Notes under the pieces: generated by a model | The model's input: only the letters and a program-made list of their open reading frames with translations | Database searches by the model: none | Told to the model about the DNA's origin: nothing | Shown here: piece by piece, positions 17,925 through 26,700 of the stretch | How positions within the stretch are numbered: the first letter of the stretch is position 1 | Layout: every line of letters starts with the position of its first letter | Origin: Bacteroidota bacterium | GTDB lineage: Bacteria; Bacteroidota; Bacteroidia; Flavobacteriales_F; PHOS-HE28 | Length of the DNA stretch: 36,543 bases | NCBI GenBank assembly: GCA_018267155.1 | Contig: JAFDZE010000020.1 | Span: forward strand, 1 to 36,543 | Reading direction: 5' to 3' | Position numbers and translations under genes: made by a program

Positions 17925-19097
17925 ATGACAGGCAACGATCGCTATACCCGGCGAGGCGTGTCCGCCGACAAGGAGGATGTGCATCGGGCCATCACCGGAT
18001 TGGACAAGGGACTTTTTCCCAAAGCCTTCTGCAAAGTGGTGCCCGATAGCCTCGTGGGAAGCCCGGACCACTGTATCGTGATGCATGCTGACGGAGCGGG
18101 CACCAAGAGTGCGCTCGCGTACGCCTACTGGAAGGAGACCGGTGACCTCAGCGTGTGGCACGGGATCGCGCAGGACGCCGTGGTGATGAACCTGGACGAC
18201 CTGCTGTGCGTGGGCATCACGGACAACATCCTGCTCAGCAGCACCATCGGACGCAACAAGCGCCTGATCCCCGGCGAGGTCATCGCAGCGATCATCGAAG
18301 GCACGGAGCTTTTCCTGGAGCGTATGCGCGGGCTCGGCATCGGCATCACCAGTACCGGTGGCGAGACAGCCGACGTGGGCGACCTGGTGCGCACCGTGAT
18401 CGTGGACAGCACCGTGACCGCCCGCCTGCGCCGCGAAGATGTGATCGACAATGCACGCATCAGGGGCGGCGACATCATCGTGGGACTTGCCAGTTCGGGT
18501 CAGGCCACCTACGAGGACGGTCACAATGCGGGCATGGGCAGCAACGGCCTCACCAGCGCCCGGCACGACGTGTTCACCAAGGAGGTCGGGGAGCGCTACC
18601 CCGAGACATTCGATCCCGGAACGCCGGAAGCATTGATCTACGGTGGAAGGGCAGGCCTCACCGACCCGCTCCACGGCACGCCCCTCGACTTCGGCAAGGC
18701 CGTGCTTTCTCCCACGCGCACCTACGCTCCGGTGATCCGTGAGGTGCTCAAGGCCATGCGCGCCGACATCCACGGCATGGTGCATTGCAGCGGGGGGGCG
18801 CAGACCAAGGTGCTGCACTTCATCGAAGGTCTCCGTGTGATCAAGGACGCTCTGTTCCCGGTACCTCCGCTATTCGCCGCCATACAGCGCATGAGCGGTA
18901 CGGACTGGAGGGAGATGTACAAGGTCTTCAACATGGGACATCGGATGGAACTGTACGTGCCCGAGGCCAGGGCACAGGAGATCATCGGCATCAGCCGGAC
19001 GTTCGGCATCGAGGGGCGGATCATCGGTCGCGTGGAGGCCGCTGCCACCAAGGAGGTCGTCATCGCCGGCGAGAACGGGACATTCTCGTATACCTGA
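17925..19097 (+). CDS. purM: Phosphoribosylformylglycinamidine cyclo-ligase (AIR synthase)
   Basis: This 390-residue enzyme closes the imidazole ring of AIR with ATP, step five of purine synthesis. It begins with RYTRRGVSADKEDVHRAI, an N-terminus typical of the longer Bacteroidota PurM form. Signature segments include MHADGAGTKSALAY (nucleotide-binding), HGIAQDAVVMNLDDLLCVG, GIGITSTGGETADVGDLVRT, VGLASSGQATYE and MVHCSGGAQTKVL, with FNMGHRMELYV near the end. It lacks purL or purN neighbours; prfA follows after 35 nt and pyrF overlaps prfA, so the three form one strand run. The start lies 10 nt after a strong terminator hairpin with no visible promoter, so expression may depend on readthrough or attenuation. 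Confidence 0.92.
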   Translation: MTGNDRYTRRGVSADKEDVHRAITGLDKGLFPKAFCKVVPDSLVGSPDHCIVMHADGAGTKSALAYAYWKETGDLSVWHGIAQDAVVMNLDDLLCVGITDNILLSSTIGRNKRLIPGEVIAAIIEGTELFLERMRGLGIGITSTGGETADVGDLVRTVIVDSTVTARLRREDVIDNARIRGGDIIVGLASSGQATYEDGHNAGMGSNGLTSARHDVFTKEVGERYPETFDPGTPEALIYGGRAGLTDPLHGTPLDFGKAVLSPTRTYAPVIREVLKAMRADIHGMVHCSGGAQTKVLHFIEGLRVIKDALFPVPPLFAAIQRMSGTDWREMYKVFNMGHRMELYVPEARAQEIIGISRTFGIEGRIIGRVEAAATKEVVIAGENGTFSYT

Positions 19098-19132
19098 TGC
19101 GATCCTGAACGCCAGCGTGTGATACCATCCAG

Positions 19133-20209
19133 ATGAACGACCTGTTGCAGAAGCTCTCCACGGTTCACGATCGGCGCACCGAAGTGGGCAAGCGCCTCGC
19201 TGATCCGGCGGTGATCGCCGACCAGCAGCAGTTCGTTGTGCTCAGTCGGGAGTACCGTGATCTCGAGCCGATCGAGGAAGCATACCTTCGGTACAAGCGT
19301 GCGTTCGAGGGCCTGGAAGGGGCCCGTGAGATCCTGCGGACCGAAAAGGATCCCGACCTGTTGGACATGGCCCGCACCGAGCAGTCCGAACTGCAGGCGG
19401 CCTTGGAGGCCATGGACGAGGAAGTCCGCATGTTGTTGGTACCCAAGGATCCGAACGATGCGCGCAACTGCACCATGGAGATCCGGGCAGGTACCGGTGG
19501 GGACGAGGCCAGCATCTTCGCCGGGGATCTTTTCCGCATGTACACGCGCTATTGCGAGGGCCGCGGATGGAAAGTGGAAGTGGCCGATGCGAGCGATGGC
19601 TCGGTGGGCGGATACAAGGAAGTGGTCGTCAACGTGATCGGCGATGGTGCGTACGGTACGCTCAAGTTCGAGGGTGGGGTCCATCGGGTGCAGCGTGTTC
19701 CCGCTACCGAATCGCAAGGACGCGTACATACCAGTGCCGCCACCGTGGCTGTGCTGCCCGAGGCCGATGAGTTCGACTTCGACATCAAGGAGAGCGAGGT
19801 GAGGATGGAGACGGCGCGCAGTGGCGGTGCGGGTGGCCAGAATGTGAACAAGGTGGAAACCAAGGTGCGCCTCACGCACGTGCCCACCGGCACCGTGGTG
19901 ATGTGCCAGACGGAACGCAGCCAACTCGGCAACCGGATGAAGGCCATGCAGATGCTGCGGACCAAGCTGTATGACGAGGCCTTGCGCAAAAAGCAGGAGG
20001 CCGAGGCCGGACACCGCCGGAGCCAGGTGAGCAGCGGCGATCGCAGTGCCAAGATCCGCACGTACAACTATCCGCAGAGCCGGGTCACCGATCACCGCAT
20101 CGAGTTCACCAGCCACAACCTGTCGGCCATCATGAACGGGGACCTGCAGGACGTGATCGATGCGCTGCAACTGGCGGATCGCACCGAAAAACTCAAGGAA
20201 GGCGCATGA
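19133..20209 (+). CDS. prfA: Peptide chain release factor 1
   Basis: This 358-residue factor reads UAA and UAG stop codons and triggers peptide release on the ribosome. Domain 3 carries the universal GGQ motif at residues 234-236 ([20 protein letters not shown]), whose Gln is normally methylated by PrmC. The RF1-specific anticodon-like tripeptide P190-A191-T192 (VPATES, followed by GRVHTSA) separates it from RF2, which has SPF. Length is normal. It follows purM by 35 nt and its end overlaps pyrF by 4 nt (ATGA), indicating translational coupling. No RF2-type frameshift site is present. Confidence 0.97.
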   Translation: MNDLLQKLSTVHDRRTEVGKRLADPAVIADQQQFVVLSREYRDLEPIEEAYLRYKRAFEGLEGAREILRTEKDPDLLDMARTEQSELQAALEAMDEEVRMLLVPKDPNDARNCTMEIRAGTGGDEASIFAGDLFRMYTRYCEGRGWKVEVADASDGSVGGYKEVVVNVIGDGAYGTLKFEGGVHRVQRVPATESQGRVHTSAATVAVLPEADEFDFDIKESEVRMETARSGGAGGQNVNKVETKVRLTHVPTGTVVMCQTERSQLGNRMKAMQMLRTKLYDEALRKKQEAEAGHRRSQVSSGDRSAKIRTYNYPQSRVTDHRIEFTSHNLSAIMNGDLQDVIDALQLADRTEKLKEGA

Positions 20210-21036
20210 ACCGTGCGGAATTGATCGCGCTCATCAAGCGGAAGCGCAACATGCTCTGTGTAGGCCTGGACACCGAATTGGAACTGGTGCCATCCTACTT
20301 CGCGAACGAGAGCCATCCGGTCCGCGCGTTCAATGAGGCCATTGTGGAGGCCACGCACGACATCGCGGTGGCCTACAAGCTGAACCTTGCCTTTTACGAG
20401 GCGCTCGGGGTGGATGGTTGGTGCGACCTGGAAGCCACCATCGCGTACATCCGCAGTCGGGGGAACACCTTCATCATCGCCGATGCCAAACGTGGCGACA
20501 TCGGCAACACGGCACGCAAATATGCCGAGGCCTTCTACGACAAGCTGGGCGTGGACGCCGTGACCATCGCACCGTACATGGGACGGGACAGTGTGGAGCC
20601 TTTCCTCGGCCGACCGGGGAAATGGGGCGTGGTGCTTGGTGTCACCAGCAACGATGGCGCTCGTGATCTCCAGTTCCTCACCGTGGACGGTGGCGAGCAG
20701 CGGCTTTTCGAGCGCGTGATGGAGAAAGCGGCTTCCTGGGGTTCGGTCGAGGACACCATGTTCGTGGTGGGCGCTACGCGTGCGGAGGTATTGGCGCAGG
20801 CCCGTACCGCCGCACCGCATCATTTCTTTCTTGTTCCCGGTGTGGGTGCGCAAGGAGGGGACCTCAAGGCCGTGCTCGATGCCGGTCTCACCGCCGACGG
20901 CGGCCTGCTCATCAACAGCAGCCGCGGCATCCTGTACGCGGGCAAGGACGCGGATGCCATACCCGCCGCACGCCGTGCTGCACTGCACATGCGCGATGTC
21001 ATGGCCTTGAAGCTCCGCGAACGCGGCATCATCTGA
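20206..21036 (+). CDS. pyrF: Orotidine 5'-phosphate decarboxylase (type 2 family)
   Basis: This 276-residue enzyme decarboxylates OMP to UMP, the last step of de novo pyrimidine synthesis. The catalytic segment [12 protein letters not shown] (near residues 92-103) contains the Asp-Lys-x-x-Asp network with K95. Other conserved parts are MLCVGLDTE near the N-terminus, [19 protein letters not shown], and the phosphate-binding [17 protein letters not shown] with [11 protein letters not shown]. The longer length and the [10 protein letters not shown] form fit the type 2 family found in Bacteroidota and Mycobacteria. It overlaps prfA by 4 nt. Its stop abuts that of the convergent gene at 21037. Confidence 0.96.
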   Translation: MNRAELIALIKRKRNMLCVGLDTELELVPSYFANESHPVRAFNEAIVEATHDIAVAYKLNLAFYEALGVDGWCDLEATIAYIRSRGNTFIIADAKRGDIGNTARKYAEAFYDKLGVDAVTIAPYMGRDSVEPFLGRPGKWGVVLGVTSNDGARDLQFLTVDGGEQRLFERVMEKAASWGSVEDTMFVVGATRAEVLAQARTAAPHHFFLVPGVGAQGGDLKAVLDAGLTADGGLLINSSRGILYAGKDADAIPAARRAALHMRDVMALKLRERGII

Positions 21037-21939
21037 TCATTTCATTCTTGGTTCATCCGGTCCGGTCAACCATCGCGCGACGTTGCGCAGGAAGCGGACA
21101 TTGTCCCGCGCTTCCGGCATGTTCATGCCCGTCGGCTCTGCTTGCGGTCCCGCCAACTGGGCACTGAACATCGCGGCTTCGCCGAATATGGCCACGCGGC
21201 CCCTGCCTTGGTTCACAACTGCGGCTTGGTACCATCCGGCACCTTTCCGCTCCCGCGTGCTTTCGTTGAACCGCCAGGCGGTATCGGGTTCCAGCAAGGT
21301 GTAGCCATCGTTCAAGGCGATGAGCGTGGACGCCCCAGCTGGCAATTGGAACGCGCTGCCGGTGTAGGTCACGACGGTATCCACGCCGATGGTCAGTAGG
21401 TGATCGGATAGTCCGGCACCGCGGTAGAAACGCTCCAACGGACGCTCTACATCCTCAACCGCGAAACAGTTGCTGAAGGTGAACCCGAACGCCGCCGCCA
21501 GTTCCTGCGCGGCCCCAGCGAAGGGCATGTGGTCCGCGATCAGGAGCAGGCCGCCGCCGCCTTCCACCCAAGCTTTTACGATCGCGATCTCCTTTTCCGT
21601 GAACGCGCTCGGTGTCGGGAGCGCCCATTGTCGAGTGTTCGACACGTTCAGGGCATTGGCGATCACCAGCGCATCAAGGTTCTTCAAGCTCTTCTCAGTG
21701 AACGCCCCGTCATTGTCGACCACGCGGAATCCATCGGCCTCCAGTACGCGTGCGCACGCCTGATAGCGCCCGGACCGCGTGTGGAAGTTGTGATGGCCCT
21801 GGTCGATGGCGATGCACGGACCGGTCCCCGGGTTGAACGCGGGGTCGGCAAAGGAGGGCCTGAACAAACTGTCCTGCACCTGCTGTGCGTCCACGCCGGA
21901 CGAAAGAAGGAGCAGTGCAGGCACGAATGAACGGAGCAT
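21037..21939 (-). CDS. Secreted DUF4350/ThuA-like (glutamine amidotransferase fold) protein
   Basis: The product has 300 residues from the ATG at 21939, chosen because it starts a signal peptide (SFVPALLLLSSGVDA, then QQ); an open extension to 21990 has no such feature. The mature part shows PCIAIDQGHHNFHTRSGRY, a likely strand-loop GAFTEKSLKNLDALVIANAL, then AFTEKEIAIVKAWVEGGGGL with LLIADHMPFAGAAQELAAAF, the pattern of DUF4350/ThuA-type Rossmann-like domains related to class I amidotransferases. RVAIFGEAAMFSAQL lies near the end. The nucleophile Cys typical of true amidotransferases is not obvious, so enzymatic activity is uncertain. Probably periplasmic; substrate unknown. It is convergent with pyrF and divergent from the DUF2851 gene. 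Confidence 0.8.
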   Translation of the reverse strand: MLRSFVPALLLLSSGVDAQQVQDSLFRPSFADPAFNPGTGPCIAIDQGHHNFHTRSGRYQACARVLEADGFRVVDNDGAFTEKSLKNLDALVIANALNVSNTRQWALPTPSAFTEKEIAIVKAWVEGGGGLLLIADHMPFAGAAQELAAAFGFTFSNCFAVEDVERPLERFYRGAGLSDHLLTIGVDTVVTYTGSAFQLPAGASTLIALNDGYTLLEPDTAWRFNESTRERKGAGWYQAAVVNQGRGRVAIFGEAAMFSAQLAGPQAEPTGMNMPEARDNVRFLRNVARWLTGPDEPRMK

Positions 21940-21943
21940 GCGA

Positions 21944-21951
21944 GAAATGTA
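21944..21951 (-). promoter_or_regulatory. Possible -7 element TACATTTC, very close to the start codon
   Basis: TACATTTC on the minus strand ends 4 nt before the ATG at 21939. The final base departs from the consensus, and use of this element would give a leaderless mRNA. Confidence 0.3.
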
Positions 21952-21999
21952 TCTACCTTCTTCGGCGGCGGTTGACGGAAAAACGGTCAATAGGGTCGA

Positions 22000-23400
22000 A
22001 TGGTTGGATTAGTGAGCAAAGTCAGATCATACACTGTGGCCGAACCAAGCGGAACGAATGTGCTGCTCGACCCGTCGTTCCCCTATCGCGAGGAGCTCTT
22101 GCAGTTCATTTGGGAACAGCGCCTCTTCGACCCCTTGAACCTGACCAGTGCAGATGGTGAGCCCGTGGACGTGCTCAAACCGGGACGCCTGCACAAGAAC
22201 ACGGGCCCTGACCTGGTGGACGCCCAGGTGCGCATCGGCGGCCAGCACTGGGCCGGTAACGTGGAAGTACATGTCCGGAGCAGCGAATGGTACGCGCATG
22301 CGCATGAGAAGGACCCGGCGTACAACAACGTGGTCCTGCACGTGGTGTATGAACACGACATGGAGGTCCGTACACATGCTGGTGTGCGGGTGCCTGCCGT
22401 TGAACTCAAGGACCGCATCCCGTTCGGGCGGCTGGAGACCTTCAAAGAACTGATGCACGCACAGGCCTGGGTGCCCTGCGCACCACAATTCGGACAGGTG
22501 GCCCATGACCGCTTCCCGATCTGGTTGGAGCGCGTGCTCATCGAGCGTCTGGAACGGAAGTGCGCAGAAGTGGAAGCACTTCATGATCGCCTGAAGGGGG
22601 ATGCGATGGAGACCTTCTGGCATGTCCTTGCTCGCGGCTTCGGCTTCAAAGTGAACGCCGAGCCTTTCGGCATGCTGGCGGAAGCACTGCCGTTGAGGGT
22701 GCTGCTCAAGTACCGCGATGATCCCGAGCGCACCGAGGCGCTGTTGTTCGGCCAGGCGGGCCTGCTACGCATCGATTTCCTCGACCAGTACCCACGCTTG
22801 TTGCAGGAAGAGCATCGGGCCTTGTCGGCATTGCACGGACTGAGCCCCGCGCCGCTGGCCGCGTGGCAGTTCGGGCGGTTGCGGCCACCGAATTTCCCAA
22901 CGGTACGGCTTGCCCAGTTGGCCCGCTTGATCGCGCGCAGTGATGGTGGGTTCAGCGACTTGACGGGATCGGATGATCCGGCCACTCTCCTGCGATTCCT
23001 GCGCGTGGAGGCCGACGGTTACTGGCTCACACACCACGGGTTCGACCGGTCGGGCACACCAGGACCGAAGCGCTTGGGAATGGGATCCGCACAAGGCCTC
23101 ATCATCAACGCCATCGTACCCTATCTCTTCGCCATGGGGCGGATCCTGGGGCGCGATGAGCTGGGCGAGCGCGCCATGCTTCTGTTGGAGCGGCTTCCCG
23201 CCGAACAGAACAGCATCGTACAAGGTTGGGCCGCGCTCGGGGTACAGGTCGACACAGCCGCCCGCTCCCAGGCGTTAATTGAACTGAAGAACATTTACTG
23301 CGGGCAACGGAGGTGCTTATCTTGCGTCATAGGAACGGACCTGCTCAAGAGAAATGCGTTCAGCACAAAGGCACAAAAGTCACTTGAAGGAGGTGGATAG
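22000..23400 (+). CDS. DUF2851 family protein
   Basis: This 466-residue protein matches what I recall of the DUF2851 family, found widely in Bacteroidota and of unknown function. Typical segments are EELLQFIWEQRLFDPLNLTS, GRLHKNTGPDLVDAQVRIGG, WAGNVEVHVRSSEWYAH, NNVVLHVVYEHD and the late LKNIYCGQRRCLSCVIGTDL, with three cysteines (CxxxxCxxC) that might bind a metal. WAGNVEVHVRSSEWY within an acidic/His context resembles a nuclease-like core, but this is only suggestive. It lacks a signal peptide and is probably cytoplasmic. Residues after the cysteine motif look like a short family-variable tail. A PspC-domain gene follows after 75 nt on the same strand. Confidence 0.85.
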   Translation: MVGLVSKVRSYTVAEPSGTNVLLDPSFPYREELLQFIWEQRLFDPLNLTSADGEPVDVLKPGRLHKNTGPDLVDAQVRIGGQHWAGNVEVHVRSSEWYAHAHEKDPAYNNVVLHVVYEHDMEVRTHAGVRVPAVELKDRIPFGRLETFKELMHAQAWVPCAPQFGQVAHDRFPIWLERVLIERLERKCAEVEALHDRLKGDAMETFWHVLARGFGFKVNAEPFGMLAEALPLRVLLKYRDDPERTEALLFGQAGLLRIDFLDQYPRLLQEEHRALSALHGLSPAPLAAWQFGRLRPPNFPTVRLAQLARLIARSDGGFSDLTGSDDPATLLRFLRVEADGYWLTHHGFDRSGTPGPKRLGMGSAQGLIINAIVPYLFAMGRILGRDELGERAMLLLERLPAEQNSIVQGWAALGVQVDTAARSQALIELKNIYCGQRRCLSCVIGTDLLKRNAFSTKAQKSLEGGG

Positions 23401-23475
23401 GCATTCCCTTCCCTTCCACTATGCGGTCCGTATTCTTCCGTGTCTTTCGTTCCCCCGTGGTGCTAATTGATCGGT

Positions 23476-23706
23476 ATGATCTCCGCCATCAAGACCTTCT
23501 TTGAGCGCCAGGCCTTCGGCGTGTGCGCTTGGTGGGGCGAAAAGCTCAACATCAAGACCGAGCAGGTCCGGCTCAGCTTCATCTATCTGGCGTGCATTAC
23601 CGCAGGGCTGCACCTGGTCTTCTACCTCGTCATGGCCTTCGTGCTCGAACACAAGGAGCGCATCAAACGACCTTTCGCGAAGCGAAGCACCGTTTGGGAG
23701 TTTTGA
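23476..23706 (+). CDS. PspC-domain small membrane protein
   Basis: This 76-residue protein starts at ATG 23476; a TTG three codons upstream is the only longer option. FGVCAWWGEKLNIKTEQVRL is the PspC core (small domain with the GVC/CxW pattern), followed by one hydrophobic segment (about 33-55, LSFIYLACITAGLHLVFYLV) and a basic tail. PspC proteins are membrane-bound elements of phage-shock-type envelope stress responses in enterics; stand-alone short forms in Bacteroidota have no defined role. The preceding DUF2851 gene on the same strand suggests co-transcription. Confidence 0.85.
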   Translation: MISAIKTFFERQAFGVCAWWGEKLNIKTEQVRLSFIYLACITAGLHLVFYLVMAFVLEHKERIKRPFAKRSTVWEF

Positions 23707-23732
23707 CGAGGACGTGGTACGCCTTCTCCCGG

Positions 23733-23754
23733 GATCGTGCATGCCGGCACGATC
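23733..23754. terminator. Hairpin between the convergent PspC and BNR-protein genes
   Basis: GATCGTGC (23733-23740) and GCACGATC (23747-23754) form an 8-bp stem with a 6-nt loop between the two stops. Without a T-run, it is only a candidate bidirectional terminator. Confidence 0.4.
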
Positions 23755-23777
23755 GCAACAAGAGGATCGGCCCGCAC

Positions 23778-24983
23778 TCACCGGGCCACAACCGCGCCCA
23801 GCAGGGTCTGCTGACCGCTTCGACGATCGATCAGCAGGGCACGGTAGGTCCCTGCGGCAAGTCCGTTCCGATCGATGTGCTGATCACCGCCCGGCACGAT
23901 GCGCTGCGTGAGGCAGGTGCGCCCTGCGCCATCGATCAGCAGCAGGTCGCTCTCCCGCGTGACGCCGCGCAAGGTCAAAACCTCGTCGAATGCGGTCGGG
24001 AACAGGATGATTCCGTGGGGATCCGTGATCGTGGACACGGCCGTATTGGTCGCTGCCAAACTGTACACATCGAACAGCGCGGTGCAGTACAGCGTGTTCG
24101 TGGTCGTCAGGAACTCCTCCTGTGCACTGGCGTCCACCGGGCCGAAACCGGTGTTGTGATCGGTCCACGCGGCGCCGTTGTTCTCGCTGCGCAGACATCC
24201 GACACCATTGAGCACGGTGAAGAACCTGCCGTCAAAAAATACAACCTCGCCATCGGTAGGGGATGCGGGGTCGCCCGTGGCGTCCTGCCAGCTGGTGCCG
24301 TTATTGGTGCTGTAGCGCATGCCGAAGGTGCTCGCGATCACCAGGGTGCCGTTGCCCGAAGCCAGCCCGAATACCGCATAGTTCACCGTAGGATGCGCCG
24401 TCCAGTTCTGCGCGTTGTCCGTGCTGGTGAACAGTCCGACACTGGTGCTGGCCCACAAGGTGTTGCCCACCTTGGTCACGTTGTTCACCTTGGCGTTGCT
24501 GGTCATGCCGCTGTGGCCGATGAGCCAGTTGGTCCCGTTGTCCAAGGTGCGCCAGATGCCACCGCCTTGCGCGATGGTACCCTCGTAGATGGCCAGAACG
24601 AAATTGGTACCTGTGGAGAAGAACTTGTTGGCATATACCGTATTGCTCGCGGCGAGCGTACCGTTGATGTTGGTCCAACTGGTGCCGTTGTTCGTGCTGC
24701 GGTAGACACCGCTCTCCGTGCCCGCGTACAGGTTGGTGCCGTCCGTACCCACGCTCTGCACGTAATAGTTGGAGCCGTTCGATGGCAAGCCGGTGTTCAC
24801 CGCGGTCCACGTACCGGTCCCGCCGATGCTTTTTTTGATGCCTGCGGGAAAGGAGGCACAATACAGGTCACCACCCTGCTCACTCAGGCTGCGGTTGGAC
24901 ATGGTGCCGACGGTCATCGGGGTCCATTGGGCCTGGATGACGAAGGGGAGAACGAGTGAAGCGAGCGTAAGGAGTTGACGCAT
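23778..24983 (-). CDS. Secreted BNR/sialidase-like propeller protein with T9SS sorting domain
   Basis: The protein has 401 residues from the ATG at 24983 (a TTG two codons upstream is less likely). A signal peptide (LLTLASLVLPFVIQA, then QW) leads into repeated BNR-type units with the Asp-box-like pattern S-T-N-N-G-T-S-W: YRSTNNGTSWTNIN, WRTLDNGTNWLIG, FTSTDNAQNWTAH, YSTNNGTSWQDA and LRSENNGAAWTDH. These resemble the propellers of exo-alpha-sialidases and plant PSII-assembly factor Ycf48, but no sialidase catalytic residues can be identified. The last 75 residues (ILFPTAFDEVLTLRG, then GLAAGTYRALL) look like a T9SS type A sorting domain. Likely a surface or released propeller protein of unknown ligand. 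Confidence 0.88.
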   Translation of the reverse strand: MRQLLTLASLVLPFVIQAQWTPMTVGTMSNRSLSEQGGDLYCASFPAGIKKSIGGTGTWTAVNTGLPSNGSNYYVQSVGTDGTNLYAGTESGVYRSTNNGTSWTNINGTLAASNTVYANKFFSTGTNFVLAIYEGTIAQGGGIWRTLDNGTNWLIGHSGMTSNAKVNNVTKVGNTLWASTSVGLFTSTDNAQNWTAHPTVNYAVFGLASGNGTLVIASTFGMRYSTNNGTSWQDATGDPASPTDGEVVFFDGRFFTVLNGVGCLRSENNGAAWTDHNTGFGPVDASAQEEFLTTTNTLYCTALFDVYSLAATNTAVSTITDPHGIILFPTAFDEVLTLRGVTRESDLLLIDGAGRTCLTQRIVPGGDQHIDRNGLAAGTYRALLIDRRSGQQTLLGAVVAR

Positions 24984-25003
24984 GGGCAAGTTGTTCGGGG
25001 CCG

Positions 25004-25011
25004 CGAAAATA
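25004..25011 (-). promoter_or_regulatory. Putative -7 element TATTTTCG
   Basis: TATTTTCG on the minus strand ends 20 nt before the ATG at 24983 and lies between the 25047 stop and that gene, so the BNR-protein gene can be transcribed alone. Confidence 0.5.
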
Positions 25012-25046
25012 GGGCAGGGGCCGTGTGGCGGTGTGTGCCGGGAGCC

Positions 25047-25409
25047 TCAGGTGCCCTGCTTCCTGAGTGGCATCTGCTGGAGCCGGGCTTTTACCGCATG
25101 GAAGGGTTCACAGACCCGGAGCAGGTGGCCACCCAGAGCGGTACCGAGCCGGAAGGCTTTGGATCCGCCCTCCGGGGTGTGCTGCAGGACCGCGTACACC
25201 TCCGACGGATAGCGAAGTACGGCCTCCTCGAGACAATCGCGCACACCCTGTTCCACGGTGCGGTCCCCGGCCCGCAGATCGATGGCGCCCATGCACCCGC
25301 ACAGGTCGTTCATGAGGGAGGATGGGGTCGGACCGTCCGCTTGAGCCCGTGCGGTGGTACCGAACAGGCTCAGCAGTACAACAAGACCGGTGATCCGCAG
25401 CGTCCTCAT
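25047..25409 (-). CDS. Small secreted cysteine-containing protein, unknown function
   Basis: This is a 120-residue product with a clear signal peptide (ITGLVVLLSLFGTTARA, then QADG). The mature chain has four cysteines, two in LCGCMGAIDL (C37, C39), one in VRDCLEEAV and one in LRVCEPFHAV, so one or two disulfides or a metal site are possible. I do not recognise a family. Helical content looks high (EQGVRDCLEEAVLRYPSEVY). It is followed on the same strand by the BNR-protein gene, which has its own promoter element. The real-gene call rests on the signal peptide, the paired cysteines and codon bias like its neighbours. Confidence 0.7.
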   Translation of the reverse strand: MRTLRITGLVVLLSLFGTTARAQADGPTPSSLMNDLCGCMGAIDLRAGDRTVEQGVRDCLEEAVLRYPSEVYAVLQHTPEGGSKAFRLGTALGGHLLRVCEPFHAVKARLQQMPLRKQGT

Positions 25410-25569
25410 CCGGAAGGGAGCGTGTGCAAGTTAACGCGTCGAACGGTATTGAATTGCCGATGTGATGACCGGTTATCAACCGTGATGGCGCGATCGGCCT
25501 GGACGGCCCGGTGATCCATCCGGTGTTACGAACCTGCCTGGTCGGCATTGATGTGCAGGTACCGGCCTC

Positions 25570-26166
25570 ATGCTCCGTTCCCCACTCATCCTCTGCCTGT
25601 TTCTTCCGCTGTTGGCGCGATGCCAGGGTGGAACTGGTTCCGCGCCTCAGGAGCCGACCGTCCGGAAGTCGCCGCCGGTGCGTCCCCTGGCCCTCCTTTT
25701 GGACAGTCTTCACCTCGATGCGCACACGGTCCGTTTCGACGTGGACAAAAGCGATCGCCTGTTCAGCGTGTACGCCGAGGATACCTTGGTGAAGACGTAT
25801 CCATGTGTGTTGGGTGAGAACCCGATAGGCGACAAGTTCTGCCAGGGCGACAGGAAGACACCGGAAGGCACGTTCACGTTCCGGAGCAAGCGTGTACATG
25901 CCTCGTGGCACAAGTTCATCTGGGTGGACTATCCGAACGCCGAGAGCTACAGGCGGTTCAAGGATCGCAAAGCGCAAGGGTTGATCCCGGCGGGCAAGGA
26001 TATCGGAGGGGAGATCGGCATCCACGGGGTGCCCGAAGGCATGGACCACTGGATCGACCTGGGGCGCGACTGGACCTGGGGCTGTATCGCGCTCAAGAAC
26101 ACGGACGTGGACGAGATCTACCCGTACATCATCCCGGAACGGACGGAACTGACGATCGCGCCATGA
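25570..26166 (+). CDS. L,D-transpeptidase (YkuD family)
   Basis: This 198-residue protein carries a YkuD catalytic domain that forms 3-3 peptidoglycan cross-links or attaches proteins to peptidoglycan. The substrate-binding entry LGENPIGDKFCQGDRKTPEG and the catalytic signature are present: H152 in GEIGIHG and the nucleophile C172 in TWGCIALKNTDV (S/T-x-G-C form). The N-terminus LLILCLFLPLLARCQGG-like stretch is a signal peptide; C18 is preceded by LAR, which departs from a proper lipobox, so it may be secreted or an atypical lipoprotein. Its upstream 160 nt hold no recognisable promoter octamer. It is convergent with purE. Confidence 0.92.
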   Translation: MLRSPLILCLFLPLLARCQGGTGSAPQEPTVRKSPPVRPLALLLDSLHLDAHTVRFDVDKSDRLFSVYAEDTLVKTYPCVLGENPIGDKFCQGDRKTPEGTFTFRSKRVHASWHKFIWVDYPNAESYRRFKDRKAQGLIPAGKDIGGEIGIHGVPEGMDHWIDLGRDWTWGCIALKNTDVDEIYPYIIPERTELTIAP

Positions 26167-26193
26167 TCCCCGGCCAGGCCGCTCGGATCGGTA

Positions 26194-26697
26194 TCAGCGG
26201 TCGAAGCTGTTGTGGTGCTGCGCCTTCAACGCATGGATGCCTTCCTGCACCTTGTCGCTGAGGGCTCGGCGGTAGGTGTCGAGCTTGTCGGCGAGGAGTG
26301 GATCACGGGCACCGAGTATCCGGGCGGCCAGCAGGCCCGCGTTCTTCGCGCCGTTGATGGCCACGGTGGCCACGGGCACCCCATCAGGCATCTGCACGAT
26401 GCTCAGCAGGCTGTCCCACCCGTCGATGCTGTTGCGGCTCTTGATGGGCACCCCGATCACGGGCAGCGTGGTGAGGCTGGCCACCATGCCGGGAAGGTGC
26501 GCGGCCCCGCCTGCACCGGCGATGATGCAGGTGATCCCGCGCTCGCGGGCCGTACGGGCATAGTCGAACATGCGCTCCGGGGTGCGGTGCGCGCTCACCA
26601 CGGTGAGTTCGTGGGCGATGCCGAGTTCCTTCAGGATGTCGGCCGCGCCCTGCATCACGTCCAGGTCGCTCCGGCTGCCCATGATGATCGCTACCAT
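26194..26697 (-). CDS. purE: N5-carboxyaminoimidazole ribonucleotide mutase
   Basis: This 167-residue class I PurE moves the carboxyl group of N5-CAIR to C4 to form CAIR in purine synthesis. The N-terminal [14 protein letters not shown] supplies the conserved G-S-x-S-D phosphate-binding motif, followed by SAHRTPERM with the catalytic His, and [14 protein letters not shown] and [20 protein letters not shown] at the substrate site. Length and motifs are normal. It begins 3 nt after the purK stop on the same strand; the pair catalyses consecutive steps and is almost certainly co-transcribed. Confidence 0.97.
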   Translation of the reverse strand: MVAIIMGSRSDLDVMQGAADILKELGIAHELTVVSAHRTPERMFDYARTARERGITCIIAGAGGAAHLPGMVASLTTLPVIGVPIKSRNSIDGWDSLLSIVQMPDGVPVATVAINGAKNAGLLAARILGARDPLLADKLDTYRRALSDKVQEGIHALKAQHHNSFDR

Positions 26698-26700
26698 TCG

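Noticed and set aside
15821-17935. 704-codon minus-strand frame opposite the porE-like gene
   Set aside because: The plus strand holds TPR, PD40 and OmpA motifs; the minus frame is a compositional shadow.
25570-25624. Lipoprotein signal on the L,D-transpeptidase
   Set aside because: The residue before C18 is Arg, which signal peptidase II sites do not normally allow; I left this as uncertain in the feature.
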